DNA of 64,000 bases from Roseobacter ponti. Its GTDB lineage: Bacteria; Pseudomonadota; Alphaproteobacteria; Rhodobacterales; Rhodobacteraceae. Under the pieces are notes generated by a model, which worked only from the letters and a program-made list of their open reading frames with translations, was not told the DNA's origin and made no database searches. Position numbers and translations under genes: made by a program. The DNA is taken from assembly GCF_012932215.1 (NCBI RefSeq), contig NZ_CP048788.1:682001-746000 (forward strand), in the 5' to 3' direction. Positions 1 through 9,605 of the stretch are shown piece by piece (position 1 is the stretch's first letter; each line of letters begins with the position of its first letter).

Positions 1-8
1 CGTCCATA

Positions 9-1007
9 GTGCAGGCAAAGCCGGATATTTCGGGTCGGGCGGACGCAGATGCCGGGAAGCTGTCAGGGCTTGAAAGCGTTTCTGTCATCGTCCCGTCATT
101 CGACAGGGAAAACGATCCGCTCGAGTATCTCAATGCCTGTCGCGAGGCGATGAAGGGCATCGTCGATCCGGTTGAATTTATAATTGTGGGAGGTGCTGAA
201 ACGCGCGAGGCGGTTCAGGCGGCTCAGGACGCAGGCTTTGACTGGTCTGATCTCTTTGCTTTTGAAGCAAGCTCCGCCGGTGGCGAAGACTGGAGCCTGA
301 AACTTGCGGTTTCACGGTCGAGAGGCGACCTGATCCTGACACTGCCCGGATGGCATGCGCCTTCCGCCGATACCATCCGCGCACTGTTTGACGGGCTGGC
401 AGGGCATGATCTTGTAATCGGCGTCAGCGAAAACGCGCATCACCGGGGCCTGCGCCGGTGGGTTCTGAAACGCGCGATCAAAGTATTTTTCGGCCACGAC
501 TACAGCGACCTTTTCTGCCGCCTCCGACTTGGCAGGCGCGCGGTATTCCGCGAGGCTACAGATCTTGGAATCCGACAGCATTTCCTGCCACTTATCGCGG
601 AATGGCGAGGCTTCAGGGTGGCCGAGCGACAGGTACCTGCTGAGGATTCCCGTCTGCCGCAAAGGTCGGTCTGGCAGCCTGGCTTGAAGCGCCACTTCGT
701 TGCGACGGCGGACTTTCTGATGCTGTTCATTCTGATGAGATTTCTCGACCGGCCGCTCCGCTTTTTCAGCGCGATCGGCGGCCCGCTTTTTCTGATCGGT
801 TTCTTTGTGACCGGCTATCTCATCATCGAACGCCTGCTGGGCCTCACGTCGCTGGCCGACCGTCCGGCATTTGTTATCGGCGTGCTTTTCATTGTCCTCG
901 GGGTGCAGATCATCGCGATCGGTCTGATCGGGGAAATCATCGTCTATACTTCGATGCGGCGGCGCAAGGTTGATGAAATCGAAAAGCTTGTGCGATCAGA
1001 CGAATGA
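9..1007 (+). CDS. GT2-like membrane glycosyltransferase with degenerate active site
   Basis: This 332-residue protein has the layout of the polyprenyl-phosphate sugar transferases of family GT2: a nucleotide-sugar-binding fold beginning with SVIVPSF near residues 24-31 and two C-terminal membrane segments at about 255-275 and 285-315, ending in a basic cytoplasmic tail. In the family the strand around residues 108-118 carries a DxD metal site; here it reads LTLPGWHAP and has no acidic pair. The GTG start overlaps an upstream TAG by one base, which suggests coupling to a gene left of the window. It begins a run of + strand glycan genes. The fold assignment is fairly firm; whether it still transfers sugar is uncertain. 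Confidence 0.75.
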   Translation: MQAKPDISGRADADAGKLSGLESVSVIVPSFDRENDPLEYLNACREAMKGIVDPVEFIIVGGAETREAVQAAQDAGFDWSDLFAFEASSAGGEDWSLKLAVSRSRGDLILTLPGWHAPSADTIRALFDGLAGHDLVIGVSENAHHRGLRRWVLKRAIKVFFGHDYSDLFCRLRLGRRAVFREATDLGIRQHFLPLIAEWRGFRVAERQVPAEDSRLPQRSVWQPGLKRHFVATADFLMLFILMRFLDRPLRFFSAIGGPLFLIGFFVTGYLIIERLLGLTSLADRPAFVIGVLFIVLGVQIIAIGLIGEIIVYTSMRRRKVDEIEKLVRSDE

Positions 1008-1134
1008 ATACTGAAAAACCAGGATCACCCGCGATCAGGACAAAGCCCGCGCATGGCGCCCCATGTGATCCGGCCGAGGATTCAGGGCTGTGCCGTGCTC
1101 CCGCGTTCTTCACGGCCCGCCCGAAAGGCTGTTG

Positions 1135-2772
1135 ATGTCCGGCAATGATCTGCACCGTGATGCCCAAGCGCCTGAAACGGGGTCCGCGCTGGCCCTGATC
1201 CCGGCGACTGTCGCTGTCTTTCTGCTCGCCGCTGCAACGCGCCTTTTACATCTGTCCGCCGAGCCTCATTTCGATGAACTTTATCATGTGCTCGCGGCGC
1301 GTGGGCTGATTGAGTACGGTGAACCTCGTATTCTGGGCGGCCTCTATGAACGGGCGCTCGGTTACACAGGAATGATCGCCATTGTTTTCACAGTCTTCGG
1401 CGAGAGCCTCGAAGCCGGGCGCCTGACGTCGGTCCTGTTCGGGTCCGCGCTGGTTGCCGGGATTTTTGTCTGGGTACGGCACCTTGCCGGCCGGACCGCC
1501 GGGTTGGTTTCCGCCGCAATGGCGATCTTATGGCCGACCGGAATCGAAGTGTCGCAGATGATCAGGTTTTATGCGCCGTTCGGGCTTGTTGCCTTTCTCG
1601 GCTTTGTCGCTGTTTACACGGCTGTGTATGAGGCCCGTGCGATCCGGACGAAGATCCTGCTGGCATCCCTTGCCGTCATCCTCTTTGTACTCGCCCTCAG
1701 GCTTCAGGAGATCATGATCATCGGACTTGTTGGTCTGGGGGTCTGGGTCTTCCTTTTCTTAGCACTGCCAGCGATCCTGGCGCACCGGTACCAGAACGTG
1801 ATCCTGCTGGCATTGCTGGGCGGTTTTGGTGCGGCAGCGGCGCTGATGTGGCAGGCGGGCCTTCCGGATTACTATCTGACAAAGTTCCGCTGGGCGCCCG
1901 AGTGGGTCGCTCATCGCCGGAACGAGGAACTGTACTACTCCCGTTTGCTGTACTACGAGTTTCCGCTGCTGTGGCCGTGGATGCCGTTTGCCGCGATGAT
2001 TGCTATCGCACGCTTCCCGCGGCCGGGGGTGTTCTGCGTGGTGATATTCGGCATCAGCCTGTTGCTGCATTCGCTCGCAGGGATGAAATCCGGACGCTAT
2101 ATTTACTATGTCATGCCGTTGATGTTTGCGGTCTTTGGCATGGCAGCAGCCGTCATCGTTCCTGCAGTTCACCGGATGCTGAAACGCGCTGTTCGTTCAG
2201 GATCTGACGTAGTGCAACGTCGGTTATCAGGTTCTGCGATCACATGGGGGCCTATCGCTGTGGCGGGCGTCTTTGCCCTCGCGTTTCTTCCGGCACCGGG
2301 GATGTTGACGGGTGGGGACAAAGACCAGAAACCGTGGCAGGCCGCGGCCGAGACGGTCCGGCCCTGGATCGACCAGGCAGATGTGGTTGCAAGCAATCAG
2401 GAGCTCTATGCGCTCTATTTTCTGGGGCGCGCAGATCTGACCGTCAGTTCTTCACGACTGTCCGAGCTTTCCGACAGATCGGAGTTCTCGACCGATTTCC
2501 GCACGGGTCTTCCCGTGATAAGTGACCCTGCCTCGATCAGGGCCGTTCTGTCGTGCACACCGACTGGTCTGTTCATCATCAGCGGAGGCCAACGGGCAGA
2601 ATTAAAGTCCTCTTTCACCGCAGTCGCCGACGCCCTGGCGCCGGATACGACGCTCCGATCCTTTGATATCCGCGCCCGACCTCAGGTGGATGCATTCTAC
2701 TGGGAGACGATGACCACAGACGCGGAGCGCTGCGCTGACATAACAGGCCTGTTTAACAAAGACCGCGGGTAA
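1135..2772 (+). CDS. GT-C fold (family 39-like) membrane glycosyltransferase
   Basis: A polytopic protein of 545 residues with about ten membrane segments. The first external loop carries FDE at residues 46-48, the position of the catalytic acidic residue in ArnT/PMT-type GT-C enzymes that use polyprenyl-phosphate sugars. A soluble C-terminal domain follows from about residue 410. The ATG at 1135 is preferred over an earlier GTG at 1090 because AAAGG lies just upstream of it. The gene follows a GT2-like polyprenyl-phosphate transferase, a common donor-maker/acceptor pairing, so it probably adds a lipid-linked sugar to a glycan, lipid or protein at the periplasmic face. The substrate cannot be read from sequence. 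Confidence 0.75.
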   Translation: MSGNDLHRDAQAPETGSALALIPATVAVFLLAAATRLLHLSAEPHFDELYHVLAARGLIEYGEPRILGGLYERALGYTGMIAIVFTVFGESLEAGRLTSVLFGSALVAGIFVWVRHLAGRTAGLVSAAMAILWPTGIEVSQMIRFYAPFGLVAFLGFVAVYTAVYEARAIRTKILLASLAVILFVLALRLQEIMIIGLVGLGVWVFLFLALPAILAHRYQNVILLALLGGFGAAAALMWQAGLPDYYLTKFRWAPEWVAHRRNEELYYSRLLYYEFPLLWPWMPFAAMIAIARFPRPGVFCVVIFGISLLLHSLAGMKSGRYIYYVMPLMFAVFGMAAAVIVPAVHRMLKRAVRSGSDVVQRRLSGSAITWGPIAVAGVFALAFLPAPGMLTGGDKDQKPWQAAAETVRPWIDQADVVASNQELYALYFLGRADLTVSSSRLSELSDRSEFSTDFRTGLPVISDPASIRAVLSCTPTGLFIISGGQRAELKSSFTAVADALAPDTTLRSFDIRARPQVDAFYWETMTTDAERCADITGLFNKDRG

Positions 2773-2865
2773 CAGCACCGAACCGCGCTGCCGGCGCCGG
2801 TTCCGGGTATGGCGTTAAATTAGATTGTTCCAATACGCCCCGTATCGGGTCACAGTATCGCGATT

Positions 2866-4395
2866 GTGGGAAGTGAACCAGGAAACGATACGCTGCAAAT
2901 GCCCGTCCATGTCGCAGTTGCCTGCGACACTGCTTATGCTATGCCACTTGCGGTCCTGATCGCTTCGATCTGCGCAACCGCCGGCAAAGCGCCGATCGTC
3001 ATCCACATCATTCATCCGGGCATCGATGTGCGTCTGAGAAAGCGGGTCGAACGGTCACTGACTGCGGGTGATGTATCGATCAGCTGGCTGCCGATCGCGC
3101 CTGAACGGCTGGAGCAGTTTTCCGCGACAATAGCAGGTTTCGACCATATATCGATCGCCGCCTATTACCGGCTGTTACTGCCTGAACTTCTGCCTTCTGC
3201 CATGGGGAGGGTTCTGTATCTGGATTGTGACCTCGTTGTGATGGAGGATCTGGCAGATCTCTGGGCCTGTTCTCTGAAGGGGGCATTATTCGCGGCGGTG
3301 CCAGAGCTGTCCGTGCGCGCATCCCGGGCGGCATCTCCTGAAGGCATTTATCGGCCAGCCTGCGTCGGGATGTCGCCTGACCAGAAACTATTCAATTCCG
3401 GTGTCATGCTGATCGATCTTGCGCGCTGGCGGGCTGAGGTTGTGGCTCACCGTTGCTTTTCATACATCAAAGCTGCTCAGTCGGTTTCGCGCTGGCACGA
3501 TCAGGAAGCGCTTAACGTTGTCGCCCGGGGCGACTGGACTGCACTTGACGCCCGCTGGAATGTTACGATGCATGCCTTCAGCAAGGCTGCGGATATGACA
3601 AACACCGGGAGACATACCGCAAATCCGGCGATCATCCATTATAACACATCGCGAAAACCGTGGATGGCAGGTTTTCGGGGTGGCTTTCTCAGACAGTTTG
3701 AGGACTATCTCGAGCAGACTGACTGGCGAGGAACAAAGCCGTCTCCCTTATCCGTGCATCGCCGGATTTTTGCGCGTGCCCGCCGAATGCTCAGCAAAGC
3801 CCGGAGGAAATGCAGGAGCCATGCGGCCGGCATGGCAGCTTCGCGTCGCCGGTGGCTCAGCCGCATCAGGCGATATCCTGTTTCATGGCGTCAGAGCGAA
3901 AACGACATTCGGCTCTTTATCCGGAGCACTGAGGCTGAACTCGACTTCGATCTGGCGGCACAGGCGGGATCATCCGGTATTGCACAGTTATTCCACGTTG
4001 CCGGAACCGGCACGGGCGGTCAGGACAATTTGAGGCATCTGCTCGAAATCTACGGCCGGGGAGGGTGGTGCATTGTTCTGCCGGCCTGTGCGGATCTGAG
4101 TAAGACAGACTGGTTGCGGTTTCGCGAGATGCTGCGGGAGAAGGGCTGCAACGCCTGCCTGATGCGATGGGGGCAGGGCTCAGCGGAACTGCGCAGATCG
4201 CAGGGCTATGCCTGGGACGCTTTCTTTCACAGGGTCGTTGCCGGACCGGTGCTGTTTGATCCGGCCACTCCCCCTGAGACTGCGGTTGCGGCATCGCGCG
4301 TCGCATTTTTCCGGCTATCTGAAGATGCCGCAATCGGAGAAGACTGCACGATTATCGCAGATGCGGAAACCGCTGAAGACCTGATCAGGCTCTGA
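2866..4395 (+). CDS. Family 8 glycosyltransferase with unassigned C-terminal domain
   Basis: Residues 13-270 match the GT8 (LgtC/glycogenin-type) retaining glycosyltransferase fold: an N-terminal strand HVAVACD, the metal-binding DCD at 120-122 within YLDCDLVV, NSGVMLIDL, and the HYNTSRKPW motif near 260 that corresponds to the family's HxGxxKPW. Residues 290-509 form a basic linker (RRIFARARRMLSKARRK) and a second domain that I do not recognise. The GTG at 2866 has no good ribosome binding site; the in-frame ATG at 2899 is an alternative start preceded by AGGAAA. The gene lies in the glycan locus and ends tail to tail with the GMC oxidoreductase gene. Confidence 0.8.
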   Translation: MGSEPGNDTLQMPVHVAVACDTAYAMPLAVLIASICATAGKAPIVIHIIHPGIDVRLRKRVERSLTAGDVSISWLPIAPERLEQFSATIAGFDHISIAAYYRLLLPELLPSAMGRVLYLDCDLVVMEDLADLWACSLKGALFAAVPELSVRASRAASPEGIYRPACVGMSPDQKLFNSGVMLIDLARWRAEVVAHRCFSYIKAAQSVSRWHDQEALNVVARGDWTALDARWNVTMHAFSKAADMTNTGRHTANPAIIHYNTSRKPWMAGFRGGFLRQFEDYLEQTDWRGTKPSPLSVHRRIFARARRMLSKARRKCRSHAAGMAASRRRWLSRIRRYPVSWRQSENDIRLFIRSTEAELDFDLAAQAGSSGIAQLFHVAGTGTGGQDNLRHLLEIYGRGGWCIVLPACADLSKTDWLRFREMLREKGCNACLMRWGQGSAELRRSQGYAWDAFFHRVVAGPVLFDPATPPETAVAASRVAFFRLSEDAAIGEDCTIIADAETAEDLIRL

Positions 4396-4422
4396 GGAAG
4401 ACCGTCGATTCCGGACGGACAG

Positions 4423-6021
4423 TCAGCGGGGCTGCGATCTGAGATGATCTGCAAGGCGTATCGCCAGTGCCACGATTGTCAGGGTGGGATTGGCATAGCC
4501 CGCGGTCGGGAAGACCGAGCTGCCCGCGATAAAGAGATTACGCATGCCATGCACACGGCAATCCGGATCAACGACACCCTGTGCGGGATCCTCGTGCATT
4601 CGGGTGGTTCCGATATGGTGTTTGCCACCGACCATGCTGGCAGGCCACCCGTTCTCCAGCCGGCTGTCATCCACAACAAGCTTTCCGGCTCCGGACCGGG
4701 CCATTGCCGCGCCTAAGCTGTCGATGAGGTGAGAGAGGCCGCGTTTGTCATCCTCCCGGATGCGCCAGTCGACCTGTACCCGTTGCATTCCAAAGGCGTC
4801 CCTTGCAGGGCCGAGCAGGACGCGACTGTCCCGGACCGGGGTTGTCTCAATAACGGTGCGGACGCTCATAACGTGCTTTGGAACGACCTTGTGGCTGACT
4901 GACTGAGCAAGGTTTCGCGTGACCTGGGCTGCACCTTTCACGGCCTGTGTGACATGAGACGCCAGGCGTCCGTCGGACAGGTCATAGTGACGCAGGACTT
5001 CTATCAGGAAATTGGCGGATCGCATGGCCGGCGCGTAATACTGCGGCCCTGTTTTATGAGCAGGCCGTCGGATCAGATAGGCTGCGGCCCCGTTCAGCTG
5101 CTCGCGCTTCTGGACGGCTTCAGGCAGACGGAAAGCACCATGTCCTCCGGTGATGTCGCCCTGGCTGTCATAGTTTTCTATGACGCACCAGTTGCGATCA
5201 AACGCCGGGCCGGACGGTTCAAAGTGGCCCACGGTGAAATATGGGTGATCGGCAAAGTAACGACCAACCAGATCGTGGCGATTGCCGATGCCGGCTCTCT
5301 CCGTTCTGTTCGAGGCGAGCATGACACGCGCGTTCTCGATGCCACCGAGAGCCAGGACATATGTCCGCGCGGCGAATTCGATCTTCCGCCCGTTGAAGGT
5401 GCGTGCCTTTATCGTCTGAACTTCATTCCCGTTCGGCGAAGACACGATTTCGACCGCATTGGCATTGCGCCACACGGTAACGTTGTCGGACGCCTCCAGC
5501 GCCGCGCCATAGGTTTGCGCAAAATCCTTCCGGCGGCTGAACTGATAAATGATCGTCTCGATCACTTCGGGGTCCAGCGGGAGGTCGCAGAGACCTTCCC
5601 GTGACAGAGCGGACGGTTCATAGCGATAAGGTCCGAGCGAGACAGTCCTGTGAGCGCGTTCATAGTATGGATCCAGCTCCGCCCTGCTCAGAGGCCAGCC
5701 GCTGTTGTCGATCCATTCCCGTTTTTCAAAGTCGAGCGTGTCGAGGGGGCGGCACTGACCTCCCCACCGCGTGGTTGAGCCGCCAAACCGGCGCAGGCGC
5801 GACTTTGCGACAGAGAAATTCGGCATGCCGATATTCTCGCCGCGATAGAGCATTTGCGGGCGGTGCCGGAAAGGGGTGTCGCCGCTTTCAACCAGCGCCA
5901 CAGACTGCGGTGTACCGTTCAGTTCCAGCGCCAGAGCGATGCCGGCTGCACCCGCTCCGACAATGCAGATGTCACAATCAACGCGACCTCCCGGATGGCT
6001 GCGCGCATCAATGCCTGCCAA
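4423..6021 (-). CDS. GMC-family FAD-dependent oxidoreductase
   Basis: The protein carries the FAD-binding Rossmann motif VGAGAAGIALALE near the N terminus and the GMC C-terminal domain with HHIGTTRMHEDP and the terminal ANPTLTIVALAIRLADHL block. Members oxidise alcohol groups of sugars, choline or other polyols; here the substrate is probably a glycan or sugar, judged only from context. It is the last gene of a five-gene minus-strand operon. I place the start at the TTG at 6021 because a strong AGGAG sits 7 bases upstream; it overlaps the preceding stop by 14 bases. An ATG at 6069 and a TTG at 6081 are in-frame alternatives with poorer ribosome binding sites. Confidence 0.8.
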   Translation of the reverse strand: MAGIDARSHPGGRVDCDICIVGAGAAGIALALELNGTPQSVALVESGDTPFRHRPQMLYRGENIGMPNFSVAKSRLRRFGGSTTRWGGQCRPLDTLDFEKREWIDNSGWPLSRAELDPYYERAHRTVSLGPYRYEPSALSREGLCDLPLDPEVIETIIYQFSRRKDFAQTYGAALEASDNVTVWRNANAVEIVSSPNGNEVQTIKARTFNGRKIEFAARTYVLALGGIENARVMLASNRTERAGIGNRHDLVGRYFADHPYFTVGHFEPSGPAFDRNWCVIENYDSQGDITGGHGAFRLPEAVQKREQLNGAAAYLIRRPAHKTGPQYYAPAMRSANFLIEVLRHYDLSDGRLASHVTQAVKGAAQVTRNLAQSVSHKVVPKHVMSVRTVIETTPVRDSRVLLGPARDAFGMQRVQVDWRIREDDKRGLSHLIDSLGAAMARSGAGKLVVDDSRLENGWPASMVGGKHHIGTTRMHEDPAQGVVDPDCRVHGMRNLFIAGSSVFPTAGYANPTLTIVALAIRLADHLRSQPR

Positions 6022-7585
6022 GGCCCTGCTCCTGATGTGATGCGAACAGGGGCTTTCCGCGGAAATCATCCGGCTGCTCAAGTTCCAGCAGAGAAAAGAC
6101 TGTCGGCGCCAGATCCATGATATGTGCGCCGCTCAGGCCTGCGCCCTTTCCGACGGACGCACCTGCCGCGATCAGGAACCCTTCGGGCCGGTGATTGCCG
6201 CTACGGGCCTGCGGGTGCCTGCCTGGCGTAGGCCAGGCGATCTCACCGTACTGAGATGACGTTATCCGGTGGTGCTTTGCCGCCGAAGACGGCGCCCAGC
6301 GGACCATGATATCCGGGAGGGTGTTTGCGATCTCAGCATCTTCGCCGAACAGTGTTGTGGCCCTGATCGTCTCCGCGACAAGCGGTTCGCCGCTGTCGGC
6401 ATCTGCATAAGTGAGTAAACCGGCTTCTATCTTTTGCAGCAGGGCCTCGAATTCTTCTCCCGGCTCCACAATGCCACCACTTTCGCGGCCTTTCAGGTTT
6501 ACCCTGACATAGCCGTCGAGATCGCTGAAGGCACTGAATGCCCGCGTCCGCGTCCAGTCAATGTTGCTGGTACGCCAGAAGAGGGTGAGCCAGTCCTGCA
6601 GGATGCGCGGAAGCCGGGTCTTGACCTTAGCCCGGAAGGATGTCGGAACGAGGATCCGCAAACGGTCCACCCAGCGCTTGTTATGGGCAGAGGCGGCCGC
6701 GCCCGGAGCGTTGTCTTCCACCACTCTGCTGAGCATTTCGCGCATAACTTCAGAACGCGACACGTTGACCCCCATGCCGTGAAGCGAGAAGACCATCGCC
6801 GTTGCATCCCCGCCTGCCTGCTCAAGCATATCGCCGATCCCGCGATCAATTGCGATATAGACCTGGCGCAGCGCGTCTTTGTGCTCCGCTTTCTGCTCGG
6901 GCGTCAGAGTGCCGGAGATATTGGTTTCGTCCCACAGCTGGTGCCCCGCGCGGTGGGTGGCCGCAAGGCAAACGATAAAGAGATCCCAGTCCTCGCGCTT
7001 CATAAGATCAACCGAGACCTGGCTGACCAGCTCAGTGGTGTTTATGCACTGATCGCGTACATTTATCATTTCCGCGTAGCTCAGCAGTCGCGATTCCTCG
7101 GCATCAAAGGGCGGTTTGCCGTATTCACGTTCGATATTCCGCAACAGGTCGGGAGGTTGCGATGCCGGTTTTTCAAGCAGTTCATGGGTCGCCCAGCCTG
7201 AAATCTCCGTGCCGGGAAACGTCTCAGGAGCGTAGGTCAGAGGCACATCAAGTGCGATAACCCTGCGGCCCTTCCGGGCTGCGCTGCGCCAGAAGGGATC
7301 AAGCGGTAACCAGTCTTTGCCTGGCCGGTCATGCTTCATCTGTTCCGGGCGCCATTGCAGATAGTGGTAAAGTCCGTGATCAGCCGGAGACGAACTGGTG
7401 TAGAAACTGGGCCAGGGCGAGCCGACTAGCCACCTGGCCGTTGATGCAAGGCGTCCGCTGCTGCCTCTGCCTGCAAGGCTCGCCATGTTTGGAAGCGCAC
7501 CTTCTGCCATCCACTCTTCTATGAGTGAGTATTCAGCAGCATCAAGTCCGATCATGATCACCGGGGCCCGATCAGTATCCGTCAT
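6008..7585 (-). CDS. Alkaline phosphatase superfamily protein (nucleotide pyrophosphatase/phosphodiesterase type)
   Basis: This 525-residue protein has the AlkP-superfamily layout of type I phosphodiesterases: an N-terminal strand with the first metal ligand (MIGLDAAEYSL), a nucleophile region (SPWPSFYTSSSPADHG), and later AATHRAGHQLWD and FSLHGMGVN blocks. In most relatives the last two read TDxxxH and SDHG, so one metal aspartate is changed to leucine. No signal peptide or membrane segment is seen, so it should be cytoplasmic. Its start overlaps the upstream GT2 gene by four bases (ATGA). It may process a nucleotide-sugar or phospho-glycan intermediate; that role is inferred from context only. 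Confidence 0.75.
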   Translation of the reverse strand: MTDTDRAPVIMIGLDAAEYSLIEEWMAEGALPNMASLAGRGSSGRLASTARWLVGSPWPSFYTSSSPADHGLYHYLQWRPEQMKHDRPGKDWLPLDPFWRSAARKGRRVIALDVPLTYAPETFPGTEISGWATHELLEKPASQPPDLLRNIEREYGKPPFDAEESRLLSYAEMINVRDQCINTTELVSQVSVDLMKREDWDLFIVCLAATHRAGHQLWDETNISGTLTPEQKAEHKDALRQVYIAIDRGIGDMLEQAGGDATAMVFSLHGMGVNVSRSEVMREMLSRVVEDNAPGAAASAHNKRWVDRLRILVPTSFRAKVKTRLPRILQDWLTLFWRTSNIDWTRTRAFSAFSDLDGYVRVNLKGRESGGIVEPGEEFEALLQKIEAGLLTYADADSGEPLVAETIRATTLFGEDAEIANTLPDIMVRWAPSSAAKHHRITSSQYGEIAWPTPGRHPQARSGNHRPEGFLIAAGASVGKGAGLSGAHIMDLAPTVFSLLELEQPDDFRGKPLFASHQEQGLGRH

Positions 7586-8523
7586 GTTTTGCCGTCTCCA
7601 TATGCAACGGGGTTGAATGTCTCAGCGCGGCACCCGGCACGAAAACCGAGGCTCCAGGCCGCCAGCCCGACCATCAGGACAGGCGAAAACAATGCGAGCT
7701 GCGCTGCTTCGAGCGGATGATTGCGAAATGTCCGCTGAGCCAGCCAGCCCAGCCGTCTGAGCATAACCGCCGGGATGGCCCATGTGTGTCGCCCTAGCGC
7801 CCGCTGGGCTTGTGTAAGTTCCAGCATGAGCCGCCCGCGCGCCTGGCCAAACCGGAACTGATGGTGCCACAGGCTGCGCCATGTCGCACGTCCCTGATGT
7901 GCGACGCAGGCCGCAGGCGTGAAAAAAATCGCGTCCTTCCACTGCCGGTTCACGGCATAGCAGAACAGGACATCTTCGCCGCAGGCTTCCTGTGTCGCGG
8001 GAAACCCTCCGACCTGCTCGAAATCCCGGCGTGAGATGGCGATGTTACAGCTTGCGACGATCTTGTGCCTTTCAGCAGGCTGATGGGGGGACTGTCCTGC
8101 GAACTGCATCATATTATCGATAACGCTGATCGGGTGCCAGTGCCGGGCCTGGCCAACGGCGCCGGCAGCGAGGTGCATCTGCTGCTGCAGAGGCCGCAGT
8201 AATTCGCGCAGCCAGTCAGCCTGTGCGACGCAGTCGGCGTCAATGAAGGCCAGCCATCTGGCCCTGGACCTGCTGGCACCAAGGTTGCGCGCTTCGCCCG
8301 GTAACAGGCCGCCCGGATCGCGCAGGATGTGGACTTGTTCATAGCGACCGCCTGCTGCCAGCACCGCGTCGTCTGCTGCAGAATCCACAACGATGATCTC
8401 GAAACTGCCGGAATAATCCTGTTGCAAAAGGCTGCGAAGGCAGGCGTCCAGCTCCTTTGCGTGGCCACGGCACGGAATAACAACCGACACAGAGAGCGGC
8501 TGTTCGGTACCCGGCGCCGTCAT
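7582..8523 (-). CDS. Family 2 glycosyltransferase
   Basis: A 313-residue GT2 enzyme: SVSVVIPCRGH at the N terminus, the metal-binding IDADC near residue 93, and GEDVLFCYAV, which contains the conserved ED base-region motif. A hydrophobic segment near the C terminus (ALFSPVLMVGLAAWSLGF) may anchor it to the inner membrane. It overlaps its neighbours on both sides by four bases, so translation of the operon is probably coupled. The product is expected to add one sugar residue to the glycan made by this locus. Confidence 0.82.
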   Translation of the reverse strand: MTAPGTEQPLSVSVVIPCRGHAKELDACLRSLLQQDYSGSFEIIVVDSAADDAVLAAGGRYEQVHILRDPGGLLPGEARNLGASRSRARWLAFIDADCVAQADWLRELLRPLQQQMHLAAGAVGQARHWHPISVIDNMMQFAGQSPHQPAERHKIVASCNIAISRRDFEQVGGFPATQEACGEDVLFCYAVNRQWKDAIFFTPAACVAHQGRATWRSLWHHQFRFGQARGRLMLELTQAQRALGRHTWAIPAVMLRRLGWLAQRTFRNHPLEAAQLALFSPVLMVGLAAWSLGFRAGCRAETFNPVAYGDGKT

Positions 8524-9605
8524 GCGACAAATCTTCGTGCGAGGCGCCAGTAACCGTCGAGGAGGAGACTGAAACCATGTGCGAGCGACTTCTGTGTGCG
8601 GCTGGTCAGAAAACCGGGAGCAAGCGGCAATGGACCCCCCGAAAGCAGATCACGGTCGCCGCGTACTCTTCTGCTCTGGATCCACCCCCGGCGCCTGAGG
8701 ATTTCACGCCGGTTCTGAACCTGCCAGATCCAGGCCTTCCCCCATGCGCGGGGTTTGCCCATGCCGATTGCTGAAACCAGCGATGCCAGCTCATATAGCA
8801 CCAGCGCCGGCGCCAGGAGCAGTATGGTCCGCCAGCGGTAGTGAAGAAAAATCGTCAGCAAACGGTGGCGCATCGAGAAATATGCCCGATGCTCGGGGTA
8901 TGTGCCCTTCCCGCGGAAGGACAGACCAGGCGTCCCGTCGCCGCGTTCATGCAGGACCTCTGCACCCGCCTCGCACCAGATCTGATGTCCCAGAGCTCTC
9001 ATGCGCAGTGAAAACTCGAGGTCTTCGAAGTAAAAGAACATCATGGGCTCGAACCCACCGGCTGCAAGCACCTCGTCGCGCGCGACAAGCATGCAGGCGC
9101 CGATGCACCCGTCGACAGGTCCTGATGTCGCCGGGGTGTCCGCGAGCGTCCGGTAGGCGTTGCACAACCCAAGGGTGCCCACAAAGTGCGCGGTCGCGCC
9201 ATCAGCCTGAACGATGTTCTTTTCCGGCTGCAGGCGAATGCGGGGGCACACGACCTGTGATTTCGATGTGCGCATCGCGTCCAGCATCGCGGTGACAGAG
9301 CCCGGCTGCACGTAGATGTCGTGATCCAGCATCAGGACAACGGGCGTATCGAGCGCCTCAAGACCGGCATTTCGTGCTTTGGACAGGCCTGCGTTCTGCC
9401 CCATCGCAAGTATCTCGACCTCCGGAAACACCTCCTGCACCTTCTGATCGCTGCCGTCTTCTGATGCATTGTCGACGACCAGGACCCGTGAGAAACGCTG
9501 TTCCTGCTCTGCCAGCGCGCGTATGACACGCAGGATCCGGTCGCCGCTGTTAAAATTGATCGCAAGGACTGCGACGTCAGATCTGGTATCAATCAGTCCC
9601 GTCAT
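8520..9605 (-). CDS. Family 2 (rhamnosyltransferase-like) glycosyltransferase
   Basis: A GT2 enzyme of 361 residues. It starts with VAVLAINFNSGDRILR, carries the metal site MLDHDIY and the YFEDLEFSLRMR motif typical of the rhamnosyltransferase-like subgroup, and has one or two C-terminal hydrophobic segments. I use the ATG at 9605 because it overlaps the preceding gene's TGA by four bases and begins the conserved domain; the frame stays open further upstream but only through the body of the neighbouring gene. Position and spacing place it as the second gene of the minus-strand glycan operon. Confidence 0.82.
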   Translation of the reverse strand: MTGLIDTRSDVAVLAINFNSGDRILRVIRALAEQEQRFSRVLVVDNASEDGSDQKVQEVFPEVEILAMGQNAGLSKARNAGLEALDTPVVLMLDHDIYVQPGSVTAMLDAMRTSKSQVVCPRIRLQPEKNIVQADGATAHFVGTLGLCNAYRTLADTPATSGPVDGCIGACMLVARDEVLAAGGFEPMMFFYFEDLEFSLRMRALGHQIWCEAGAEVLHERGDGTPGLSFRGKGTYPEHRAYFSMRHRLLTIFLHYRWRTILLLAPALVLYELASLVSAIGMGKPRAWGKAWIWQVQNRREILRRRGWIQSRRVRGDRDLLSGGPLPLAPGFLTSRTQKSLAHGFSLLLDGYWRLARRFVA

